A stretch of DNA of 64,000 bases. It comes from Parasponia andersonii (lineage: Eukaryota; Streptophyta; Magnoliopsida; Rosales; Cannabaceae). Below, in pieces: positions 49,390-60,704 of this stretch (position 1 is its first letter; every line of letters starts with the position of its first letter). The stretch covers positions 146,294 to 210,293 of the forward strand of contig JXTB01000380.1 of the NCBI GenBank assembly GCA_002914805.1, read 5' to 3'. The position numbers were made by a program, and so were the translations under genes. The notes under the pieces were generated by a model that was not told where the DNA came from, ran no database searches, and was given only the letters and a program-made list of their open reading frames with translations.

Positions 49390-51898
49390 TGTAAAAATCC
49401 AAATTTATCAAAATTATTCTAGTTTTTTTGTCCAAAATAAAATAAAATAAATATATAATATTTTAATTAAGTGGTGGGTTCCACTTTTGACACCTTTTCC
49501 CCTTAATATCTCTCGTATCCGGTACACTCTCTCTTTTTTTCTTTTTCTTTTTCCTTTTCTTTTTCTCCTTCTTTCTTCTTCCTTCTTCTTCTTCTTTTTC
49601 TTATTCTTTTTCATCATAAACTTAGTAAAACCAGTCACCATCATAGACGGCAAGCCGAAACTTCTTTCCCTTATGATCGGTGTCGATCTTTTCCAGCAAA
49701 TTAGTTCTGGTAAGCCGATTTCTAAGTTTATTTGGGCATTTTACAAATAAATTTGTGGCATAATATAATTATTTTTGTGAAGTTGCTATGTTAAAATAAT
49801 ATTCGATTAGAGAGAAATCTTAAATTGAAAAACATGATATTTTTTTAATTCGGGACAAAAGTTATATTTTTAAAAATTGAATGATATAGGATTGAAGTCT
49901 GTTACTATTCAAAGTGGGCCTTGGGCTGAGCTTAGAAAATTGTTATTTTCAGAAATATTTATGCAAAAATGACATTTTCACAAATAATCAGCAAAGTTGA
50001 TATTTTTTCAAATATTTTTGAAAGTGATATTTTTCTAAATAATTATGTGATAATGATATTTTTTGAAATATTTCAGAAAAGTGATATTTATTTAAATAAA
50101 TCAAAGATGATATTTTTCTAAATACTTTGAAAAATGGACATTTTTCTAATTAATTTCGAAAAGTGACATTTTGTAATTGTTAGATTTAGAGCCCGTTTAA
50201 TGCTTAAGATCTCGAAATTTATTTTTGATTTCAAATTTGGATTTAATGAGGTTGAGAAACAAATTTTGATATATAACATTGCTATATTTCAAAATGACAT
50301 AAATTACGAGGCTCGTGAATAGTCATTTTGCGTGCTGTAGACATAGGTTTGGTCTGAACCCGAATTGATCAAACTATATATCTAACCTAATATTTTTGGA
50401 TACTTTAAATTCAATAGTGAAGCTCGTTTCAAGATTTGAAGCTCCGATTGAAAATCGAGTTTTCAAACCAATCGATCAAATGTTCGAAAATAACGCCCGA
50501 CCTTCCAAACGACACCCAAATGATGCCAAACTTTCTTCATAGTTCCGTAGCATTATTTGGACACTCAATTGAGGTAGAGGTTCAATTACCTAGTTTTACA
50601 TATGATTTAATTAAAAATTTACCTGATGACTATCTTGTGAAAAATCGTGAATTAAATAATATTTTAATGAACTGTTAGAAAATTTTAGATTATTCTAGAA
50701 TTATATCGTGTGACTTCCATACATGTTTATAAAATTGTGATCTTGGGTGATTTAGCGGATTTCTTACCCAAGGTATAGTAAATTCTAGAATAATATCAAG
50801 CGGAGTTTTAAAACATTGTTTGGTTAAGTTCTGCATAGTTATTTTATATATCTTGTTACATATTGTATATATCATAGGATTATACATGAGATACATCTTA
50901 GGAATTGCGGTATTGTAGTAGACGAACTAGTACACCTGCCTTCGGTGAGAACCCGTAAATCCGCGCGGGATTTTTCTCTGATTATTCCCATTCGATAGGT
51001 GTAGGCATTCAGTTGCCCCTCTAATTTGGTAGGCTAGACACATGGGTATCCCTACGGTTTTCTGTGATAGTTATCAGGCAGAGAGTATTTAGTACACATA
51101 ATACGAATTACTTTAGTTTGTGATGAGAGGGTGTGAGCTCATGGGATAAGTTGATTTATGATATGTACAAATGTATATTTCTGATTTTGGTTTTAAATAT
51201 ATGACTACTCTGGATATTAATAATTTTATCCCTAGTTTATAAATTGATTTTAGAAGAGGTATTAACCATGCAAGTTTGGTAAAATTATAACAATACAAAA
51301 AAATAAAAGGTAATTGAATTTCTAAAGAGCATTCACATACTCATCCCCCTACTTCCTCCCCTTTCAGGTATCGATTTATTTTGTGATGATTATTCTGGTG
51401 GTCTGGCAAGTATGCTTGGTATATGCTTGTAGTTCCAATCATCTTCATTGGTTGGTTTGTACTCTGTATCAATTCCCTTTTTCTAAATCAAAATTTATTT
51501 AGCTAATAGTAATATATTTACTGAGCACATGTATGAGGATGATTTTTATTATTAAATCGAGTACTTGGAAAATAAAGTGATTTTAGGTTAACTATTTGAA
51601 CATTGGGCCTAGGGTTTTAAATTGAACTGTTTTGTTAAACTTCATGAAATAACACAAGTTTTTAAACTAGTTAATTAGGATTTTTGTTAAACTTAAAATA
51701 AAGAATTTCTTGGAAATTTTAAAATTAGTAGATAATATGATTATCAAATTTATCCAATCTTGTAATTTACTTACTCTTGAGGAATAAGTTTTAAATTTCA
51801 AGTACTTAAAATTTTTTTGAAATTTTAGAAACTACTATTTAATACTATTTTCACTTAAAATTACTAAAAGTCATAATCTTGAAATTTTAGTCGTGACA
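49390..51898 (+). repeat. 3' LTR of the long-LTR element (2509 bp)
   Basis: It starts TGTAAAAATCCAAATTTATC and ends TTTTAGTCGTGACA. It has a pyrimidine-rich stretch at 49525-49610, as in the partner LTR, and the shared block 'GAACTAGTACACCTGCC...GACACATGGGTATCCCTACGG'. It is related to, but clearly diverged from, the solo LTR at 35365. Confidence 0.85.
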
Positions 51899-53396
51899 TT
51901 TTGCATAACGCATTAGCAAAATTAACTTTATTGGACAAACATATATAGGATGTTCACGGTGTCTCGTCCCTTCTAGAAGATATAGAACACCATCATCATA
52001 TCTTCTGTGTGTAGATCATGTTTAGCTAATAAGAAAAATACTTGGATGAGTTTCGTCATCAACTTAATTGCTTTCCTATACGAAGATTGTTCAAGATTTG
52101 TATGGTTCTAATTTATCACCAAGAACAATGTACATAAGTCAAGCTTCGTGGCAGTTGATTGACTAATGTCACTCAAGGGATTGGAGGAGCAGCATCAATC
52201 GGGAAACATTTTAATATACCGCATCTGAATGCATCCCAAATAGTCTTATGGAAAGGGAATTGGTCATATTATTATTATTATTATTATTATTTGTTTTCTT
52301 AATTTTTTTAAAATTTTTTTTGTGGTCATTAGAAGAGAGGTCGATCCAATTAGACCATAAAGGTATGAAATCAGTCTTGATAATCTTCTCAGCAGAATCA
52401 AATCAATCGTAATTAAAATATCTAGCTGTAGTCTTAAACTCTATAAGAATCCTTCTAAGCTTTAGATTATTAAATAGTTTTCGTTACCATCACTACCTAT
52501 ATATAGGCATGCCAAGAATATTAAAATGAGGTAAACCAATCGAGCAATGTCCTACTTTCCCAATATGCTGCCTATATAAAGTCCGAAGGCCAGGTGTAGA
52601 TAGGTGACTCACCAAAGTCACTTGTGCTTTCACAAGTTTTTAATACCGCATTACCGTAAATGGTATCCTAGAAACTTCTTTATACATATTAAAATAGGTC
52701 ATTACCAATAAAGAATACACAAAAGTAATCATTTTAAGATTGAGTATATCAGCACCGGTTGGTGACTCATTAGAGGAGAAGCCGTTTTCGAGGAGACACC
52801 AACTACCCACTAGCTTTCCCCTTAGCTAGCTGAATCAGGAATTTAGTTTGCATTCCCAATTAAAAAAACATTAATTTAGTAATTTTTTATCATGGACAAA
52901 ATGTGGCTTGCATGATGTTTATGGAATCGTGGTACGTAATTGAATATATATGGTCGCTGATATCATCATCATCTAGCTAGTACGGAATTAATCCAACTGT
53001 TTGAGAAGAGGCCAGCTGGTTTGCTCAAATTGGGTAAAAAGAATAAAGTAAGAACCTCTTTCATGCACCTTGTTCTTAACACGTGGCTTAAGCTGAACAA
53101 AAGAGATGTAGCTGGTTAGTGATCAAAAGCGGAAGTACTCAAACTGAACTTCGATTCAAACCCCTTTAAAAGATCTTAACTATGTACTGATTGTGATATC
53201 ATCAAGGTATATATCATATTCAAAATATAGAAAGTGACTTATATATATATATATATATGTTGAGATGAATATGAAAATGTATAACCCAATTACAAGTTCT
53301 AAGTAGATCTGGTTTTGCAATTTGATTGTGTCATAGAACTTGGGGACAGCATACGACCAAAGTGGGAGTAGCTAGCTTGCTATTATTATTGCAACT
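51899..53396. other. Intergenic DNA upstream of the MYB gene
   Basis: It holds a (TTA)n microsatellite at about 52270-52292 and an (AT)n tract at about 53237-53259, about 140 bp upstream of the MYB start and possibly within its promoter. Reverse reading of 52100-52600 hints at old coding sequence, but no domain could be named. Confidence 0.5.
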
Positions 53397-54743
53397 ATGG
53401 TATCAGCAATGGGTCGGGGGATTCAAGAGCACCAAGGGTGGAGGAAAGGCCCCTGGACTCCCGAAGAGGATAAGCTACTTACTGAGTATGTCAACTTGAA
53501 TGGTGAAGGAAGATGGAGTTCAGTAGCTAGGTGTGCAGGTAGTAAAATATATTATATATATATATATGTACATATATTTGATTTTCTTAGTATTATGTAC
53601 ACATTAATTACTCTGAGCTAGTCTAGTTAACCATTATGCACTGACAATAATTAGTAGTTCTTATTACTTTGTTTAATTGCACTAAAGAATAACATACACA
53701 TGATTACTTTATAATTAGCACTAACTTTAAGCAAATGAATTGGCTTTTCTTTACAAGCTTTCTAATAAGGTCCTATAATTAAGCTAGCTAGACATGCACT
53801 GAACTCTTCATATTGGGTTCATGCACTCAGGATTGAATAGGAGTGGGAAAAGCTGCAGGCTAAGGTGGGTGAATTATCTAAGGCCTGGTCTTAAAAGAGG
53901 CCAAATAACACCACAAGAGGAAGGCATCATCATTGAACTACATGCTCTGTGGGGTAACAAGTAAGTAATTATATTTATATAAATAATAACTGAATGACAT
54001 ATAGATACACAAAATAACACCATCCTTATATGTCTCTATACTACATGTTAATTACTTATTTACTCATATATGTTTGTTTCTATGTGTTTGTATAATTATA
54101 CAGATGGTCAACCATAGCTAGATACTTGCCAGGGAGAACTGATAATGAGATAAAGAACTTCTGGAGAACTCACTTCAAGAAGAAAGAGAAATCATCTCGT
54201 AAGCAACAAAAGAGAAGGTCTCAACTTCTCAAAGAACAAAAACCGCAAAAGGGTCACAACAATCATCATGATCACGATGATCATCATGATCAGCTACCCG
54301 GCCGCGTGGCGGCCATGGACGGCGCGGATCAAACAAAGACTAATCAAGATATTGATCATCAGGCACGAGATGTAACCATAAAGCACGAGAATATGGCTTT
54401 GACTAACAACCCCAGTTCGGATCAGAATATTAACGGCTCTCATAATCAGATTATTCAAAGCAGCTTACCACCTGTGATGTATCAAGACGATGCCGTTTCG
54501 TATTCTTGGTCCGACACCACAGCAGATCAGGAATATTATGGCTTATGGGGCGGTCTATGGGACCTAGTCGATCAGCAATATGGTCGTACGAACAACAATA
54601 ATAATAATAATCAAGGCACAGCTGCTAACTATTATTATTACGGAGCAGCTGGGGACCATATTATTAATCATTCAAACAAGAATATCATACCAATTCAAAA
54701 CCAAGCTAGAGCTTTCTCTTCTTACGGCGGTGTATTTTTCTAA
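53397..54743 (+). CDS. R2R3-MYB transcription factor, 3 exons
   Basis: The exons are 53397-53538, 53831-53960 and 54104-54743; the introns are GT-AG and the product is 303 residues. Repeat R2 (about 14-66) runs from '[15 protein letters not shown]' to '[13 protein letters not shown]' with its three tryptophans (W20, W40, W60). R3 (about 67-117) runs from '[20 protein letters not shown]' to '[18 protein letters not shown]', with isoleucine replacing the first tryptophan as usual. Intron positions are those of most R2R3-MYBs. The C-terminal half is low complexity: a basic cluster, a His/Asp tract ('[12 protein letters not shown]'), an Asn run, and Tyr/Gly-rich patches. The 'WRTHFKKK' end of R3 recalls the MYB27 and MYB48/59 groups, but I do not assign a subgroup. 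It would bind DNA in the nucleus. A second in-frame ATG is codon 5. Confidence 0.93.
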
Positions 54744-55388
54744 GGAGAGCTAGATAGCTAGCTATAATATTTAAGCTAATTAACTAGCTAGCTAGGCTGG
54801 GTGTTGATTAAATTTATTAGTTTATATGAGGGAGTAATTACATGATGATTATTAATGTATGTATTTAGCTTGTTAAATAGTCATGATTCCATAGGCACAT
54901 GTGTAACACTCCAATAAAATTTGATTTGGCTATTATAAGTTAAACATATACACGTACTGATCGATCGCGTGGTACTACTCATATAATAGAAGAATTTTAA
55001 ATTAGGGCACTTGCATTTTTACAGAATTAATGTAGCACTCAGTATTTGCTATATTGTATGCTTCTATCCGTATTTAACTTGTTAATTAACCTCTACTTTT
55101 CCACTAATCTTTTTCTGTCTCACACAATGATAAATGAAAAACTTTGGCCAATAATTGTTTTATATGTTTCTATAGCACGCGGTACACCGGATACATCTAT
55201 AGCTAGTACGTACTTAATATGGGTACTTTTTAACATTATTTTTAAAATATGGGTAATTAACTATTTGACTAATTTTGATTATTATTACCAATTTTTTGAT
55301 TAAGAGAGTTGTATAATAATTTTGACCAAATCTGACACAAATGATAATTTTAATTAAATTAATTTAATTTAGCAAAATATAGTGATAC
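54744..55388. other. Intergenic DNA downstream of the MYB gene
   Basis: It is AT-rich with AGCTAGCT-type short repeats near 54760-54800, and no gene is seen. It probably holds the MYB 3' untranslated region. Confidence 0.55.
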
Positions 55389-57116
55389 TGTAAAAACTCG
55401 GAATTTTCTAAGGTAATATAAGCATTTTACCAGTTTTTTGGATATAATAATAAAGGAATTAATTTGCAAAAATTTATTAGAGAAAAGACTAAATTGCAAT
55501 ATTAGGAGACTAGTTTGAAAAAGATTTGAAAAGCTAGAAACTGTTGTGTAATTTTTAAAAATTGCACAGTCCCTATAATAGAGGCCACGTGACCCGTCGT
55601 TTATCTCTTCCTCTCTTTCTCTCTTCTCTCACTCGCTCCCGACCTCTCTTTCTCTCTCTTGGTTTTCTCTTGGCCAAAGGGAAGCGACCACTGTAGGTCA
55701 TCGTGAGCCCGCTGCTGACCTCCAGGAGCTGTTGTCGTTGCCGGAGAAGGAGGAGAAGCTATTTCGGAGTTTTCATCATCGGCAATGATTTTGGTCACCG
55801 TTTGATCTCTAACCAGGCTCGTTAGATTTGTATCGTAGCAAGCATCATCAAAGTATATATATCTTAACTTCATACTGCACGAATCAAAAGTTGCAATTTT
55901 TGAATATTTTGAGCTTTAAGTTTGACTTTTAATTTTCCTTTGGATTGTGTTTTTGTTGCCATTTTTGATTGTACTCAGAAAATAGGGATGTTTGATATAT
56001 ATATATATATATTGCCTATGTTTGGTAACCGACACGAAAATCGAAATTAGACAGCTAAGATTTGCCTCGATTTGTGTGTCATCGGTCCAGTGTAGGCTCG
56101 GACTTGAATTGAACAAGTTATATGTCTAACCTAGCTATTTTAAGTGTTAGGAATTCAGTAAAGAAGTTCGTTTGTGGATTCAAAGTTTCGTTGAGAAGCT
56201 GATTTTTCGCAAGAGGACGATCGAGGGCTTGGAATTGATTCCCGACCTTTCAGGCGATCGTCCAACGATATTTTTAGGATTCAATAGTGTGGTAGTGCTA
56301 TTCTTATGAGATAGGGACTCAGTTACCTTCATTTTCTATCGTTTTTGAATAAAAATTATTTTCTCCAACATAAAAGAACAAATGTGGTTTTTTTGAATTA
56401 TCTGAATATATGTAGTAGAATGTGATTGTATGATATATACTGTATTGCTTTGGAATTTTTTTAAGTGTAGGTTATTTTTCGGTATATCAAAAATAAGGTC
56501 GTTATACTGCCCATTTCTTTACAAAAATTTAATATGCTTATTTTATTAAAAAACTAGAACATGATTATCTTCACATTTCAGCTCTGTATGGCATATGTCA
56601 TAGGATCATACATAAGTACTGTGTTAACATCGTGGGTTTATAGTGTGGCCCTGCATATTCCACTGTCAGTATAGAGTCCGTAAACCTGCGCAGGGTTTTG
56701 TTACTTCTGATTACCTCCCTATTTGGCAAGTGTAGGTAATTCGGTTGCCTCTCTAGGTTTAATAGGCAAAACATGAGTGTCCTCTCTGGGTATGAGTTTA
56801 GGTGTCAGAGAAACTGTTAGGTACACTTAGTACCATCATTCTGGGTTTCCATAGATGAGAGGATGTGAGCTCATGGGTATGGGTCTATTTGTGTCATGTG
56901 CATCTTAATTGAATGGTTTTGATTATACTGATGTATTTATACATATATATATATATAGATTTCCGGTTTTGGATTATTATATATGTATGTATTGGATTTA
57001 AACTAACCATCTAGGAACTTCTCGTCACTAAAATATTTTCGATCGAGGTAATTGTTTTTTCTATTGAGCATTGTATGCTCACTCCATTCCTTCCTTCCTC
57101 ATGTGGTATTATAACA
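55389..57116 (+). mobile_element. Truncated LTR of the long-LTR gypsy family
   Basis: It starts TGTAAAAACTCGGAATTTTC and shares with the two other family members the CT-rich tract (55600-55670), 'GTCCGTAAACCTGCGCAGGG', 'GATGAGAGGATGTGAGCTCATGGG' and 'TATGCTCACTCC'. Similarity stops near 57116, before the GTCGTGACA end, so its 3' part is lost. It is the most diverged of the three. Confidence 0.75.
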
Positions 57117-57904
57117 ACCAAACTTTTTAGGTCGTTAACTGCTTACCTTCTTAGTTTTTTTTTTTTAAAAAGGAAATTTAGATGCTGAAAATTAATGACA
57201 AATTTTTTTTATATATATTTTTATTTTTTTAAAGAGATTTATATTCATAACTAATAATTTACTTAAATATTAAAAACAAGTAAATGCTTCTCAATAGTTA
57301 AGTACCCTTTATTTAAATTTGATTATAAACTTTTTATTAAGGTGATTTAAATAATGTGCAACCATAAAAGGCTCCCAGGTGAGGAGGAGGGTCATATACG
57401 AACCACTTAAGTCCCAAGCTCTCTTTAGACAGTTTAGGTCTTTTTGACAGAACCCCTTGTGTTTTGGACTTATTTAAATCGAAATATTTCCTCTTTTAGA
57501 TCTTTAAAAAAACATTTGTTTATGTTCTATTAAATCAAAATACATTTTCAAGTTCAATTTGATTAAACTATGTATTACGAAATAAAATACCAAGTTATAA
57601 ATACGTTTTCAAATAACATCAAGCTTACATAATTGAAATCATTTGTCTCATAATAAGAACATACGCAAAAGTAATTTTAATGGTGATATTCTATTGCACG
57701 TGCCTCACATTCATCTCTGCTTCAATTCCAGCTAACCCATCAATCAAATCATAGGTTTCTTTCCTTTAGTACCTATAGCATGGATACTCATAAAATGTGA
57801 GCTTTCACCCAGTACGTATAATGTAATTCTCACAAAACATTTTTCTTATGAACAATCAATTCTCTTTTTTTTTTTTCTTTTTATTATGAAATTTTTTTTT
57901 TCTT
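57117..57904. other. AT-rich DNA, no gene seen
   Basis: It contains T runs near 57158 and 57870. It may be the 3' part of the retroelement that carried the pseudogene at 57905-59242. Confidence 0.5.
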
Positions 57905-59242
57905 TTTATCTTATTGAGAGGAAATTCTTTCTCAAAGTCATCAAATGGCCAAGTATGTTTAGGAAATCGGCTATGATAGCAGGGGAAAAAACATAAACAA
58001 GACCCCTAACAAACACTTTCCTATAGCCAGGTGAACCTAGTTTCTCTAAGTTTTTAGTCAAATTGGGATAAAATTCTTGGACTATCCTAGGGAAAAAATC
58101 TTTGATTTTAGACACAATATTTAACCACTTTTGATCTTCAATACATTTTAAAGCCCCTATTTTCTAAAATGACTTCAAGTTTATGTTTCTCTCAGGTATA
58201 AATTGACATTGTTCATAGATCTTCATAGATTGAGCAACATCTTTTGTATAATACCATGGAGAGAAAGAGTTTTTAGGAATAAAACCTGGTATTCTGAAGA
58301 AGATACCCCTTTTCCTTTCTCAACAGCAATTACTTTCTTCTTCGGTTGTGTTGATTTCAAAGATTGACCAGAAATTTTTTGGGCAACAGTCTTCTTCTTT
58401 GTCTTTGATGTTGTAACCAGGTCTGGTACAACTGGTGGTGTCTGATTTTAAGGAGATGTTAGGACATCAACCTCAGGTTACTATTTTGAGACTAGTATAG
58501 AGGCTGCAGGAGGATCTACCTGTGCTGAAACATTAGAGACATCAACAGACTTCTGAGGACTTGGCTCGATATTCACTACTGGAACTGAAGGATTGGGAGA
58601 TGTTGGCACATCACCCATTTCAATCGATGGTGGTGTTGATATCTTTTGATCGACAATAGATGTTGGAACATCCGAAGGAATTACAGATACTATTTGGGTT
58701 GTCTCATCATTTTTCTCAAGGGTAGTTTCTGGAGTATACCCAGGAGAAAAAACATCTTTAGCAAGAGGGCTAGTGTCTATTGCGTCTTTGGCAGTATCAT
58801 TAACTGATGATATTGGTACATCGGAAGTCACAGGTGGTACTTTCTCATCTAGACCCTCTTTTGAGATCACTAGATTTGGTGGTGCAAATGTTAGAACATT
58901 AGTTTGCATCGATTTTTTGAGAGAACCAGAAATCAGAATCGAACTTCCTTCTTCTGATGTTACCAATGGTGGATTGGGGATTTTGGCAGAATGGATAAGA
59001 ACTACTGGTGCTAATGGTGGAGCAATTGAAATACCCACAACTGATTGGGCTTAAAGAGAAACATTCTATTCACTTGTTGGTGGAGGCTGAGTTGAAGATT
59101 CACCCATTGAACTAGTTTTCTGCACTTTCATCGCAGATGAGGAAGAAGCAGATTTCTTCTTTATCAGAGTTGATGAAGAAGAAAGTTTCCCTTTGGCAAC
59201 ATCAGGAGAATCCATCTTCTTACCACTTCTCGTGTTCACCAT
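57905..59242 (-). pseudogene. Broken 'putative plant transposon protein' gene (Transposase_32-like)
   Basis: The ATG at 59242 begins 'MVNTRSGKKMD', an opening I recall from retroelement-borne ORFs of plants. A long Ser/Thr/Pro-rich part (about 59200-58480) follows, then a basic stretch ('KSTQPKKKVIAVEKGKG'). After a frameshift near 58300 comes a domain with 'YEQCQFIPERNINLKSF' and 'IVQEFYPNL...RKVFVRGLVYVFSP', the pattern of the Pfam plant transposon protein family Transposase_32. In-frame stops occur near 59066, 59051, 58481, 58478 and 58448, and another past 'NLKSF'. The product is therefore not made. Its function in intact relatives is unknown. Confidence 0.65.
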
Positions 59243-59541
59243 TTTCGAACTTGTTTCAACACTTAAAAAGTTTTTGAAGAACAAAGATGTAATCAACAAA
59301 GAAGATTTTGTGAGAGAGTGAGATAACAAAGAACAATATAAATTTAAATAACCTAGAGTCCATTCAATTTTCCAAATTTGAAAAAGGAAACAAAATCAAT
59401 TTTGGAGCCAAAAAAAGAAACTATAATAAGAGCAAATCTCGAGAACAAGGAAAAACTGTCTTCAATGGTAGTTAATTGATTTTATCTAATTTTCCAATTA
59501 AATGAGCTCAGTTTATTTCATGTTGTAATATCAGTGCAGGC
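59243..59541. other. Leader of the broken transposon-protein gene
   Basis: A CTCTCACAAAATC-type leader stands before the ATG on the minus strand. The Tat-derived element begins at 59542. Confidence 0.45.
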
Positions 59542-60364
59542 TATTGGAGCGGTTTCTCACCAGCCGTCCACGTGTCTCGAACTGCTGATGCTGTATCCTC
59601 CAACTGTCCACGCGTCCTTGCTATCTCAAAGTCTTCTGACCTCCAAGCAAGATCTAAGAGGCGGGGGTGGCTACCTGCAAAGACTTTCCGATGCTTAAGT
59701 CAGTGGTCTATCTTTGAGATAGGGTAGCAAGGAAAATATTTCAGTATGAATATCTATCTGTTTCTTGTTCACAGACTTTTCTATATAAATCTATTTTTTT
59801 TAAGCGTACATACCCCTCTCGGGAATGCATGGCTTTTATATATGTAGTCCTGAGATAGTGAACCACGTGGTTCTCAATCTCAGGACTGAGTACCTTTCAC
59901 CTCAAAATCTTTTTCAACAGTCACGGGCCGAGATTTCGGTGATCTCCTCTGTGCTGCCGTGGCCTGATTTTCGCCGCCTCCTTCGGCTTCAATCTGTCAG
60001 GAGTAAGATCTGGGTAAATCGCCGTTCTGTCAGGACGGCTTGTCCCCGGCACACACCTACCCAGAATCGCATTAAATGTTCTGTCTGGGTCTGGAGCCGT
60101 GAGTCGCTTTTCACTGTATTCGGTCGGAAGATCCTTGGGGCTTCTGACCTTCCCGACTGTTGAGGTAAGAGCCGCTGTTCCTAGATGGCAGACCCTTGGG
60201 GCTTCCGACCCCCAACTGTCGAGGTTGGGGTCAGACTAGGCCAAATCGTCTGGGGTCAGTGATGGACTCGGCCCTAATCTCGGACGGCCCAATGGCCGAT
60301 TATGAGATCACATGCGATCCGCGTGGCCTTCCACGTGGCATATGGCTCGGGAACGGGTCCCACA
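59542..60364 (-). repeat. 3' LTR of the deleted Tat element (about 823 bp)
   Basis: On the minus strand it starts TGTGGGACCCGTTCCCGAG and ends with AAACCGCTCCAATA, related to the LTRs at 13386 and 25413 but clearly a different copy. It contains a local duplication in which 'CTTGGGGCTTCTGACCTTCC' is echoed by 'CTTGGGGCTTCCGACCCCCA' (60133-60215). Confidence 0.85.
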
Positions 60365-60704
60365 ACTGCCCCCATTTCCCTACTTGATGGATTCGTGTCT
60401 ATCAAGTGGGGAAACCGTCTCTTCGTTCCTCCAATCTGGGGGACGCACGTGGTTCTCTCTTCCCGATACGGAGATACGCCATCCCTCATCACGAGATCTG
60501 TTTGAATTTTGAAGTTCTGACTGCTCGGTTTCCTTTATTCTCTCATCTTCCAGAAAAACTCTTCGGCTTCTCCCCTAAAAAACCGTAATTGTGTTCATTT
60601 GCCATTTTACCAAAATTTTCAATCATTCCAACCTCATAACATCCTAGGGTTTCTGCTTCCTTCTCTTTTAAAGATTCTCACTCTTCCAGTCGCGTTTCAG
60701 AACA

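Larger units (their letters stand above)
42116..51898 (+). mobile_element. Long-LTR gypsy-type element, coding region not recognised
   Basis: Two related LTRs bracket about 4 kb of internal sequence. The 5' LTR starts in the gap and runs to about 45389; the 3' LTR is 49390-51898. Just before the 3' LTR, 'GGGACGAAATTTTTTTAAGG' and AGAGAAGGA match the pol end and purine tract of Tekay/Del-type chromoviruses. No RT or integrase motif could be read in 46330-49389, so it is either very decayed or a non-coding derivative. The first bases after the 3' LTR are TTTTG; the matching target site would be inside the gap. Confidence 0.7.

Noticed and set aside
52100..52650. Possible LINE reverse-transcriptase remnant on the minus strand
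   Set aside because: A phrase like 'HFNILGMPIYIG' suggested it, but no catalytic motif or continuous frame supports it.
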